From NCBI RefSeq assembly GCF_035946395.1, contig NZ_DASYZI010000103.1, forward strand, positions 1 to 5,377: a DNA stretch of 5,377 nt, given 5' to 3'. The position numbers were made by a program, and so were the translations under genes. The DNA is from Actinocrinis sp035946395. GTDB taxonomy: Bacteria; Actinomycetota; Actinomycetes; Streptomycetales; Catenulisporaceae. Under the pieces are notes generated by a model that worked only from the letters and a program-made list of their open reading frames with translations, was not told the DNA's origin and searched no databases. Each line of letters opens with the position of its first letter. The first letter of the stretch is position 1. This document shows, one piece after another, positions 1 through 4,690 of the stretch.

Positions 1-1481
1 GTGTGGTCGCGGCCGCCGAACTGCTGCCCGATCTTCGGCAACGACAGGTCGGTCAGCTCGCGGCACAGGTACATCGCGATCTGCCTCGCTGTCACCAGCA
101 CCCGGCTTCGCGAGGTGCCGCAGAGGTCTTCCATGGACAGCCCGAAGTAGGCGGCGGTCTGCGCCATGATGGTGGCCGTGGTGATCTCCGAGCCGCCGGT
201 GTCCGGGATCAGGTCGCGCAGCACCGCCTCGGCGAGCGGGAAGTCCACCGGCGCGCGGTTGAGCGAGGCGAACGCGGTGACCCGGATCAGCGCGCCTTCG
301 AGCTCGCGGATGTTGGTGGAGATCTTGCTCGCGATGAACTCCAGCACTTCGGGCGGCGCGTTCAGGCCCTCTTGCGCGGCCTTCTTGCGCAGGATCGCGA
401 TGCGGGTCTCCAGTTCGGGCGGCTGCACATCGGTGATCAGGCCCCACTCGAAGCGGGAGCGCAGCCGGTCCTCCAGGGTGGTCAGCTGCTTGGGCGGCCG
501 GTCGCTGGAGATGACGATCTGCTTGTTGGAGTTGTGAAGGGCGTTGAAGGTGTGGAAGAACTCCTCCTGGGTGCCCTCCTTGTTCTCCAGGAACTGGATG
601 TCGTCGATCATCAGGATGTCGATGTCGCGGTAGCGGCGCCGCAGCAGGTCCTGCTTGCCATCGCGGATCGCGTTGATGAAGTCGTTGGTGAACTCCTCGG
701 TGCTGACGTAACGCACCTTCGTGCCCGGATACAGCGAGCGGGTGTAGTGCCCGATCGCGTGCAGCAGGTGCGTCTTGCCGAGGCCGGAGTCCCCATAGAT
801 GAACAGCGGGTTGTACGCCTTTGCCGGCGCCTCGGCCACGGCGACCGCCGCCGCGTGGGCGAACCGGTTGCTGGAGCCGATGACGAAGGTCTCGAACAGG
901 TACTTGGGGTTGAGCCGGGGGGGCTCGCTGTCCCTGACCGGAGCGGACCCGGACTGCCGTCCGTGTGGTACGCCGTCGGGGCGCCCTGGCACGGCGGACC
1001 CCGGCGTACCGACGAGAAGGCCGGCGTCACGGCTGTCGTCGACGAACTCGGGGCTGCGGGTCGGTGGTGGGATCGGAGCCTGGGGCTGACCTGACTCGAT
1101 CATCCCGTCCAGGCCCGGCAGTCTCTCCCCCAGGCCCGGCGACGGTGCGAACGGCAGCCGCGGCGCGGTATGGGTGGGCAGCGGCTTGGCCGCGGCCACG
1201 GTCACCGCGATGCGGATCTCCTGGCCGAGGATCCGGCCGAGCCCGGAGGTGATCAAGTCGCGCAGCTTGGTCTCCAGGACCCCCTTGGAGAACTCGTCGC
1301 CCACGCTGAGCAAGGCTGTGTCCCCGACCAGGGCCATCGGCACGATCACGCCGAGGAAGGCGCGGTCCCCCGGGCTGATCGAGTCGGCGGCGTCGATCCG
1401 GGCCAGGAAGGCGTCCCACACCGAGGCGAAGTCGCCGGGGGGGCGTTCTGCGGTGGCGGAACTGGGAGTCTCGTCAGGCAC
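1..1481 (-). CDS. dnaA: Chromosomal replication initiator protein DnaA (3' end missing)
   Basis: AAA+ ATPase that binds DnaA boxes and melts oriC to start replication. I translated the minus strand from GTG at 1481-1479: 493 codons without a stop, cut at ...GGRDH by the left edge. Domain I is about residues 15-98 and a Pro/Gly-rich linker (domain II) about 99-188. The AAA+ core follows, with Walker A GDSGLGKT (230-237), Walker B ILMIDDIQF (289-297), the arginine-finger region EDRLRSRFEWGL (337-348) and sensor II NIRELEGAL (390-398). Domain IV carries the DNA-binding signature TARQIAMYLCREL...GGRDH (464-493). Only a few dozen C-terminal residues should be missing, giving roughly 520-530 aa. 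That is close to mycobacterial DnaA and shorter than Streptomyces DnaA, which has a longer linker. An in-frame TGA at 1493-1491 limits the start to GTG 1481 or GTG 1490; neither has a strong Shine-Dalgarno. dnaN is expected further left. Confidence 0.97.
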   Translation of the reverse strand, partial: MPDETPSSATAERPPGDFASVWDAFLARIDAADSISPGDRAFLGVIVPMALVGDTALLSVGDEFSKGVLETKLRDLITSGLGRILGQEIRIAVTVAAAKPLPTHTAPRLPFAPSPGLGERLPGLDGMIESGQPQAPIPPPTRSPEFVDDSRDAGLLVGTPGSAVPGRPDGVPHGRQSGSAPVRDSEPPRLNPKYLFETFVIGSSNRFAHAAAVAVAEAPAKAYNPLFIYGDSGLGKTHLLHAIGHYTRSLYPGTKVRYVSTEEFTNDFINAIRDGKQDLLRRRYRDIDILMIDDIQFLENKEGTQEEFFHTFNALHNSNKQIVISSDRPPKQLTTLEDRLRSRFEWGLITDVQPPELETRIAILRKKAAQEGLNAPPEVLEFIASKISTNIRELEGALIRVTAFASLNRAPVDFPLAEAVLRDLIPDTGGSEITTATIMAQTAAYFGLSMEDLCGTSRSRVLVTARQIAMYLCRELTDLSLPKIGQQFGGRDH

Positions 1482-1519
1482 GGCTACCACTCACGGTCGG
1501 GTTTGGGCAGGGGTCGCGC

Positions 1520-1553
1520 CCGTCCACAAGTTTTCCACAAGTCCTGTGGAAAA
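1520..1553. promoter_or_regulatory. DnaA-box cluster with inverted repeat in the dnaA leader
   Basis: Three DnaA-box-like 9-mers are packed in 34 bp. TTTTCCACA at 1531-1539 (plus) and the same 9-mer at 1545-1553 (minus) each differ by one base from TTGTCCACA. CCGTCCACA at 1520-1528 (plus) has two mismatches. The first two belong to a perfect 10-bp inverted repeat, GTTTTCCACA at 1530-1539 and TGTGGAAAAC at 1545-1554, with a 5-bp spacer. The 1520 and 1531 boxes start 11 bp apart, about one helical turn. The cluster lies 39-72 bp upstream of the dnaA start codon, inside the predicted transcript. Such a site is well placed for DnaA to repress its own gene. Binding is inferred, not shown. Confidence 0.8.
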
Positions 1554-1701
1554 CCTGGCGTCATGCACAGCGGGATCGCCGGTGTTTCCCCCAAGCCTGC
1601 CCAGGCGGCCCGCCCTCATCTGCCGCGACCGCAAAGCGCGCAGCTCAGACATGGTGCAGACCTGGATTCGGGCGACTCGACCGGCAATAGCGACTCGGAT
1701 G

Positions 1702-1730
1702 ACGGTAGCCATCCGGGGCATTCGGTTCAA
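1702..1730 (-). promoter_or_regulatory. Predicted dnaA promoter
   Basis: On the minus strand the -35 element TTGAAC (1730-1725) is followed after 17 bp by the -10 element TACCGT (1707-1702). This fits the actinobacterial housekeeping sigma consensus TTGACN / TANNNT with ideal spacing. Transcription would start near 1695, giving a leader of about 214 nt before GTG 1481. A perfect DnaA box ends 5 bp upstream of the -35. The -10 hexamer is identical to that of the divergent rpmH promoter. Confidence 0.65.
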
Positions 1731-1734
1731 CTTG

Positions 1735-1743
1735 TTGTCCACA
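1735..1743 (+). promoter_or_regulatory. Perfect actinobacterial DnaA box upstream of the dnaA promoter
   Basis: TTGTCCACA matches the high-GC actinomycete DnaA-box consensus exactly. It lies only 4 bp beyond the outer edge of the dnaA -35 hexamer, where bound DnaA could touch RNA polymerase. With the cluster at 1520-1553 it brackets the dnaA promoter and leader. Confidence 0.8.
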
Positions 1744-1766
1744 GGCTGTGCCTAAAGGGCGATGCG

Positions 1767-1783
1767 CGGTGGATCATCCGCCG
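1767..1783. repeat. Imperfect dyad upstream of the rpmH promoter
   Basis: CGGTGGA (1767-1773) and TCCGCCG (1777-1783) pair across a 3-nt centre with one T-G wobble. The right half shares ATCCGCCG with a second dyad inside the rpmH promoter (1856-1868). It may be an operator or chance symmetry in GC-rich DNA. Confidence 0.3.
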
Positions 1784-1846
1784 GGGGTGCTGGATTACGC
1801 GTCCGACGCCGGGTGTGGGACGACGGTTGACTCGGGCGGGGGCGGT

Positions 1847-1876
1847 TTGACCCATCGGCGATCCGCCGCGTACCGT
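1847..1876 (+). promoter_or_regulatory. Predicted rpmH operon promoter
   Basis: The -35 element TTGACC (1847-1852) is followed after 18 bp by the -10 element TACCGT (1871-1876), a good actinobacterial sigma-70-type promoter. A start near 1883 would leave a leader of about 150 nt before rpmH. The spacer contains a perfect 5-bp inverted repeat, CGGCG (1856-1860) and CGCCG (1864-1868). A second -35-like TTGACT lies 20 bp upstream (1827-1832) but has no good -10 partner. This promoter probably serves rpmH through jag, since gaps after rpmH are short and the next terminator is at 4592. Confidence 0.6.
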
Positions 1877-1911
1877 AAACAGGTCGAAGATGTCGACTGG
1901 CGTTGTGCCAT

Positions 1912-1948
1912 GCCTGTGGTCAGGACGTTTTGCGCGGACGCCACAGGC
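1912..1948 (+). promoter_or_regulatory. Stem-loop in the rpmH 5' leader
   Basis: GCCTGTGG (1912-1919) and CCACAGGC (1941-1948) form a perfect 8-bp stem, extendable by a U-G pair, around a loop of about 20 nt. It sits about 30 nt after the predicted transcription start. The segment GGCTCC (1946-1951), which overlaps the right arm, can instead pair with GGAGCC (2023-2028) over the rpmH Shine-Dalgarno. GCTCCA (1965-1970) can do the same with TGGAGC (2022-2027). Alternative structures controlling L34 synthesis are possible, but this is inference from pairing only. Confidence 0.4.
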
Positions 1949-2022
1949 TCCCGGAGCAGCAGACGCTCCACATGGCGCCGTACTGGACATCCCGACCCCG
2001 AGGACCGAATCAGCATCTGTCT

Positions 2023-2026
2023 GGAG
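2023..2026 (+). promoter_or_regulatory. Ribosome binding site of rpmH
   Basis: GGAG lies 6 nt before GTG 2033. It fixes the rpmH start against in-frame upstream codons such as ATG 1910, which would add a long extension not found in L34. Confidence 0.75.
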
Positions 2027-2032
2027 CCCCCA

Positions 2033-2170
2033 GTGAGCAAGCGCACCTTCCAGCCGAACAACCGGCGTCGTGCCAAGACCCACGGCTTCCGGCTGCGCAT
2101 GCGCACGCGCGCGGGCCGGGCCATCGTCTCCTCGCGCCGGTCCAAGGGCCGACGCAACCTGACTGCCTAG
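2033..2170 (+). CDS. rpmH: 50S ribosomal protein L34
   Basis: Small, very basic protein of the large ribosomal subunit that packs against 23S rRNA. The 45-residue product begins SKRTFQPNNRRRAKTHGFR and continues with RMRTRAGRAIVSSRRSKGRR, the universal L34 pattern at the normal family length. The start is GTG with GGAG 6 nt upstream. The frame stays open far upstream, but that stretch has no L34 character. rnpA follows 5 nt after the stop, the classic rpmH-rnpA pair. Transcription probably starts from the promoter at 1847-1876. Confidence 0.98.
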   Translation: MSKRTFQPNNRRRAKTHGFRLRMRTRAGRAIVSSRRSKGRRNLTA

Positions 2171-2175
2171 TTCAG

Positions 2176-2550
2176 GTGCTGCCCGCAGACCGCCGTGTGA
2201 AGCGGGGCGACGAGTTCGCCCGCGCGATCCGCGGCGGGCGCCGGGCCGGGCGGGCCACCCTGGTCGCGCACCTGTGGCCGGCGGACCGCGACGCGGTCGA
2301 GTCGAGTGTTGCCGAAGCCCGTACGGGGCCAGCCCGTGCGGGCTTCGTCGTGAGCAAGGCGGTCGGCACCGCGGTGACCCGCAACCGGGTCAAGCGCAGG
2401 CTGCGGCACCTGGTGGCGGACCGGCTCGGCTCGCTGCCCGACGGCGCGGTGCTGGTGGTGCGGGCGCTGCCGCCGGCGGCCGGAGCCGCCACTAGCGAAC
2501 TGGCGCGTGACCTGGACTCCGCACTCAGCCGCCTCGGACGGTCTCGATGA
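2176..2550 (+). CDS. rnpA: Ribonuclease P protein component
   Basis: Protein subunit of RNase P. It binds the catalytic RNA and helps it recognise and cleave the 5' leader of precursor tRNAs. The 124-residue product starts VLPADRRVKRGDEFARAIR and has the hydrophobic strand GFVVSK (56-61) followed by the RNR motif TRNRVKRRLRHL (68-79), the arginine-rich helix that contacts P RNA. Length is normal for actinobacteria. GTG 2176 is chosen because the family begins with VLP/MLP just before the conserved basic region and it lies 5 nt after the rpmH stop. No strong Shine-Dalgarno is visible, so translation is probably coupled to rpmH. The stop overlaps the yidD start (ATGA). Residues about 47-57, in the variable loop before GFVVSK, are encoded by a 15-bp hairpin. 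The reading frame is open upstream through rpmH back to about 1903. Confidence 0.96.
   Translation: MLPADRRVKRGDEFARAIRGGRRAGRATLVAHLWPADRDAVESSVAEARTGPARAGFVVSKAVGTAVTRNRVKRRLRHLVADRLGSLPDGAVLVVRALPPAAGAATSELARDLDSALSRLGRSR
2313..2347 (+). repeat. Long intragenic hairpin within rnpA
   Basis: CGAAGCCCGTACGGG (2313-2327) pairs with CCCGTGCGGGCTTCG (2333-2347). This gives a 15-bp stem with a single T-G mismatch (a U-G pair in RNA) and a 5-nt loop, gccag. It encodes residues about 47-57 of RnpA, in the variable segment before the conserved GFVVSK strand. No T-run follows, so it is not an intrinsic terminator. It could be a small palindromic insertion tolerated in a loop, an mRNA stability or processing element, or chance. 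Confidence 0.65.
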
Positions 2551-2825
2551 AATATCTGTTGATGGGTTTGATCCGGCTCTACCAGCTGACCATCTCGAAG
2601 ATGCTCGGGCCGGTGTGCCGGTATTACCCGAGCTGCTCGCACTATGGGTACGAGGCCATCTCGGTCCACGGGTCTGTCAAGGGCACGATCCTGACGACCT
2701 GGCGGGTCCTGCGGTGCAATCCGTGGAGTGCTGGAGGCGTCGACCCGGTGCCTCCACACGGCCAATGGCGGATAGTGGATGTGGACGTGGATGGGAACGC
2801 TGCTTCGGCGCGCCGTTCCGTATGA
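2547..2825 (+). CDS. yidD: Membrane protein insertion efficiency factor YidD
   Basis: Small, peripheral inner-membrane-associated protein that helps YidC insert membrane proteins. The 92-residue product has an amphipathic N-terminal helix (MGLIRLYQLTISKMLG) and the hallmark core CRYYPSCSHYGYEAI (24-38). RCNPW (56-60) and GGVDPVP (63-69) follow. The three family cysteines are C24, C30 and C57. It is slightly longer than many homologues because of an acidic tail after DPVPP. ATG 2547 overlaps the rnpA stop as ATGA, so the two are probably translationally coupled. yidC follows after 38 bp, as in most bacteria. Confidence 0.96.
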   Translation: MKYLLMGLIRLYQLTISKMLGPVCRYYPSCSHYGYEAISVHGSVKGTILTTWRVLRCNPWSAGGVDPVPPHGQWRIVDVDVDGNAASARRSV

Positions 2826-2850
2826 GGTTTTCGTGGGTTTGAGTCGAGCC

Positions 2851-2856
2851 GAGGAG
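2851..2856 (+). promoter_or_regulatory. Ribosome binding site of yidC
   Basis: GAGGAG lies 7 nt before GTG 2864. It is among the best Shine-Dalgarno sequences in the window and supports this GTG as the yidC start. Confidence 0.8.
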
Positions 2857-2863
2857 CCTGACC

Positions 2864-3955
2864 GTGCAGTGGTATGACCAGCTACTGAGTCCGCTGATCT
2901 GGGGCGTCAGTTGGGTAATCGTACAGTTCCATAAGCTTTTCGGCGCGGTCTTCATCCCGAACAGCGGCTGGGCCTGGGGCCTGTCCATCGTCTGTATGAC
3001 CCTGGTCATCCGCGCCGCGCTGATCCCGCTGTTCGTCAAGCAGATCAAGTCGATGCGGGCGATGCAGGTCGTGCAGCCCGAGATGAAGAAGCTCCAGGAG
3101 AAGTACAAGAAGGAGCTGGAGCGGGCCAGGCTCGACCCGGTCAAGAAGCGCGAGATCCAGGGCCGCCAGCAGCGGGAGATGATGGCCCTCTACAAGGAGC
3201 ACGGGACCAACCCGTTCGCCAGCTGCCTGCCGCTGCTGGTGCAGATGCCGTTCTTCACCGCGCTCTACCGGCTGCTCTACAACGTCGCCAACGGCACGAG
3301 CCTGTACTTCATGTCGAAGGAACTGGTCGCCAGCGCCAAACAGGCGCACATCTTCGGCGCGCCGATCTCGGCCCACTTCAACACCCCGGCCAAGCAGCTG
3401 CTCGGCGCCAACACGGGCACCGTGCGGGGCGTGATCATCGCGATGACCGTGATCTACGTGGTGACGCAGTTCATCACGCAGTGGCAGATGATCATGAAGA
3501 ACAGCGCGCCGGACAACCCGATGGTCCAGCAGCAGAAGATGATGCTCTACGTCATGCCGGTCATGATGGCGTTCTTCTGCTTCATCGCCCCGGTCGGCGT
3601 ACTCATCTACCTGTTGACGACGAACTTCTGGACCATGGGCCAGCAGTTCTACGTGCTGCACAACAGCCCGCTGCCCGGCTCGAAGGCGCACGAGGCGCAC
3701 CTGATCCGGGAGGCCGCCAAGGCGGCGAAGAAGGCCGCGAAGAGCGGTGCGCCGGTCGACGCGACTGTGGACGTCCCGAGCCCGGCCGCCAATCGCGTGG
3801 GCTCGAAGAGTGCTGGTGCCAGGACGACGGCGAACGGCAGCGCCACGAAGGTGGCGACCGGCGCGGCGGCCGGGGCGACGCAGATCGAGGACGCCCGGCC
3901 CAAGCAGCAGCGCAGTCAGCCGGTGCGGACCACGCGCAGTGGGCGGAAGAAATAG
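2864..3955 (+). CDS. yidC: Membrane protein insertase YidC/Oxa1
   Basis: Inserts and folds membrane proteins alone or with SecYEG. The 363-residue product is the short Gram-positive type, without the large periplasmic domain of proteobacterial YidC. It has hydrophobic segments near residues 10-30, 37-57, 118-140, 186-206 and 226-254. Family landmarks are TLVIRAALIPLFVKQIKSM, carrying the groove arginine (R50), then a charged cytoplasmic coiled hairpin (72-110), GTNPFASCLPLLVQMPFF (114-131), and NFWTMGQQFYVLH (254-266) after the last segment. A Cys (C121) lies in the NPFASCLP segment, but no lipoprotein lipobox is evident at the N-terminus. The tail from about 273 is Ala/Lys/Arg-rich and ends RTTRSGRKK, suited to ribosome or nucleic-acid contact. 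GTG 2864 is preceded by GAGGAG. jag follows after 67 bp. Confidence 0.97.
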   Translation: MQWYDQLLSPLIWGVSWVIVQFHKLFGAVFIPNSGWAWGLSIVCMTLVIRAALIPLFVKQIKSMRAMQVVQPEMKKLQEKYKKELERARLDPVKKREIQGRQQREMMALYKEHGTNPFASCLPLLVQMPFFTALYRLLYNVANGTSLYFMSKELVASAKQAHIFGAPISAHFNTPAKQLLGANTGTVRGVIIAMTVIYVVTQFITQWQMIMKNSAPDNPMVQQQKMMLYVMPVMMAFFCFIAPVGVLIYLLTTNFWTMGQQFYVLHNSPLPGSKAHEAHLIREAAKAAKKAAKSGAPVDATVDVPSPAANRVGSKSAGARTTANGSATKVATGAAAGATQIEDARPKQQRSQPVRTTRSGRKK

Positions 3956-4010
3956 CTTTTCGCGGGGATCCCCCGAGGCAGGGCCCGGCAACGCGGGGCC
4001 AGGAGAATGT

Positions 4011-4016
4011 AGGGAG
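4011..4016 (+). promoter_or_regulatory. Ribosome binding site of jag
   Basis: AGGGAG lies 6 nt before GTG 4023 and selects this start. The frame stays open back into yidC, but upstream codons lack a site this good. A second AGGAG (4001-4005) ends 1 nt before an ATG that is followed directly by TAG, so it does not mark a gene. Confidence 0.7.
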
Positions 4017-4022
4017 TGCACG

Positions 4023-4550
4023 GTGACGGATTCGGCCGTCGAGGCGGCGCAGGCGGATTCCGCACAGCAAGAGAAGGAGCAGGAGCAGGACGAGCTGTCC
4101 CGGCTGGAGGAAGAGGGCGAGATCGCTGCCGACTACCTTGAGGGGCTGCTCGACATCGCGGATCTCGATGGCGACATCGACATGGACGTCGAGGGCGACC
4201 GTGCGGCGGTCTCGATCGTCGGCTCCGGGCTGGACCAGCTGATCGGGTCGAGCGGCGAGGTGCTTGAGGCGTTGCAGGAGCTGACCCGGTTGGCGGTGGC
4301 CCGGGAGACCGGGGAGCGCACCCGGCTGATGCTCGACGTCGGCGGGCACCGCGCGGCCCGGCGGGCGGAGCTGGAGCGGCTGGGCGTCGAGACGGCGAAG
4401 AAGGTGAAGCAGACCGGCCAGGCGGTGAAGCTGGCGCCGATGAGTCCCTTCGAGCGCAAGATGGTGCACGACGCGGTGGCCGCAGCCGGACTGCGCAGCG
4501 AGTCCGAGGGTGAGGAGCCCAACCGCCGGGTGGTCATCTTGCCGGTGTGA
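4023..4550 (+). CDS. jag: Jag/KhpB family KH-R3H RNA-binding protein
   Basis: Single-strand nucleic-acid-binding protein usually encoded next to yidC. In Gram-positive bacteria the family (Jag, KhpB, EloR) is linked to RNA binding and cell elongation; its role in actinomycetes is less clear. The 175-residue product has an acidic, Glu/Gln-rich N-terminus (1-35) and a KH domain at about 36-107. The KH loop reads IGSSG (74-78), followed by EVLEALQELTRLAVARETGER. An R3H domain spans about 112-175, with the R-x3-H motif in FERKMVHDAV (R145, H149) and a C-terminal NRRVVILPV strand. The Jag_N domain found in firmicute members is absent. The gap after yidC contains a possible short GC hairpin (GGCCC 3982-3986, GGGCC 3996-4000) next to the ribosome binding region. 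A strong terminator follows 41 bp after the stop. Confidence 0.94.
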   Translation: MTDSAVEAAQADSAQQEKEQEQDELSRLEEEGEIAADYLEGLLDIADLDGDIDMDVEGDRAAVSIVGSGLDQLIGSSGEVLEALQELTRLAVARETGERTRLMLDVGGHRAARRAELERLGVETAKKVKQTGQAVKLAPMSPFERKMVHDAVAAAGLRSESEGEEPNRRVVILPV

Positions 4551-4591
4551 GCCCATGAGCCGTTCCGGTTCATTGCAACCTGATTCACCGT

Positions 4592-4625
4592 GGCCCCGTC
4601 TCGCACGAGACGGGGCCGTTTCTTT
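4592..4625 (+). terminator. Intrinsic terminator after jag
   Basis: GGCCCCGTCTCG (4592-4603) and CGAGACGGGGCC (4606-4617) are a perfect 12-bp inverted repeat, realistically an 11-bp stem with a GCAC tetraloop. GTTTCTTT (4618-4625) follows. The T-tract is on the rightward side only, so it ends the rpmH-jag transcript and separates it from rsmG. Confidence 0.88.
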
Positions 4626-4664
4626 GCCAAGATGGTTCCGATACGCAGCGCCCGCTGCTTGATG

Positions 4665-4678
4665 GTTCCACGTGAAAC
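4665..4678. promoter_or_regulatory. parS centromere-like site (ParB binding)
   Basis: GTTCCACGTGAAAC differs by one base from the palindromic parS consensus GTTTCACGTGAAAC (C for T at 4668). The outer bases G4664 and C4679 extend the symmetry to 16 bp. ParB loads at such sites near the origin to direct chromosome segregation. It lies in the jag-rsmG gap, 12 bp before the chosen rsmG start. In actinomycetes parA and parB usually follow rsmG, which supports the call. Bound ParB could also affect rsmG transcription. Confidence 0.88.
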
Positions 4679-4690
4679 CTGGGAATGGCG

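Larger units (their letters stand above)
1482..2032. other. dnaA-rpmH divergent intergenic regulatory region
   Basis: This 551-bp stretch separates divergent dnaA and rpmH. It holds two DnaA-box sites, one sigma-70-type promoter facing each way, two short related dyads, and a long rpmH leader with hairpin potential. I see no tRNA, no convincing protein gene and no AT-rich unwinding element. Reading frames run open across parts of it on both strands, as expected at this GC content, but they lack ribosome binding sites and recognisable protein sequence. In Streptomyces and Mycobacterium the functional oriC lies on the other side of dnaA, before dnaN. I therefore read this region as the dnaA/rpmH control region rather than the origin core. 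Confidence 0.85.

Noticed and set aside
3..1094. Plus-strand open frame of 363 codons antisense to dnaA
   Set aside because: It is the mirror of the conserved dnaA coding sequence. It has no recognisable protein features and is expected from third-position GC bias.
1110..1140. Direct repeat CAGGCCCGGC, 21 bp apart, within dnaA
   Set aside because: It is in frame in the low-complexity Pro/Gly linker (LPGL...), where codon reuse explains it.
1491..1742. Minus-strand 83-codon frame in the dnaA leader, in frame with dnaA and ending 9 nt before GTG 1481
   Set aside because: Its first ATG is upstream of the predicted transcription start, the internal ATG near 1650 has no Shine-Dalgarno, and the sequence matches nothing I recognise. 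A short upstream frame cannot be fully excluded.
1915..1923. DnaA-box-like TGTGGTCAG in the rpmH leader
   Set aside because: It has two mismatches from the consensus and no partner box nearby. It is better explained as an arm of the leader stem-loop.
1910..2032. N-terminal extension of rpmH from in-frame ATG 1910
   Set aside because: L34 has a conserved 44-47 aa length starting at (M)SKRTFQP, and GTG 2033 has a good Shine-Dalgarno. The upstream translation is not L34-like.
2469..2480. Perfect 12-bp palindrome GCCGCCGGCGGC in rnpA
   Set aside because: It encodes an Ala/Pro-rich stretch with GC-ending codons and has no loop for a stable hairpin; likely composition.
4001..4012. AGGAG followed by ATG-TAG, a possible start-stop element before jag
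   Set aside because: Only 1 nt separates AGGAG from the ATG, too close for normal initiation.
2882..4021. Minus-strand open frame of 379 codons antisense to yidC
   Set aside because: It lies opposite a clear yidC; the translation is His/Arg/Leu-rich low-complexity sequence with no domain.
4645..4658. Small hairpin GCAGCG / CGCTGC between the terminator and parS
   Set aside because: The stem is only 5-6 bp and has no T-run or conserved context; this is common by chance at this GC content.
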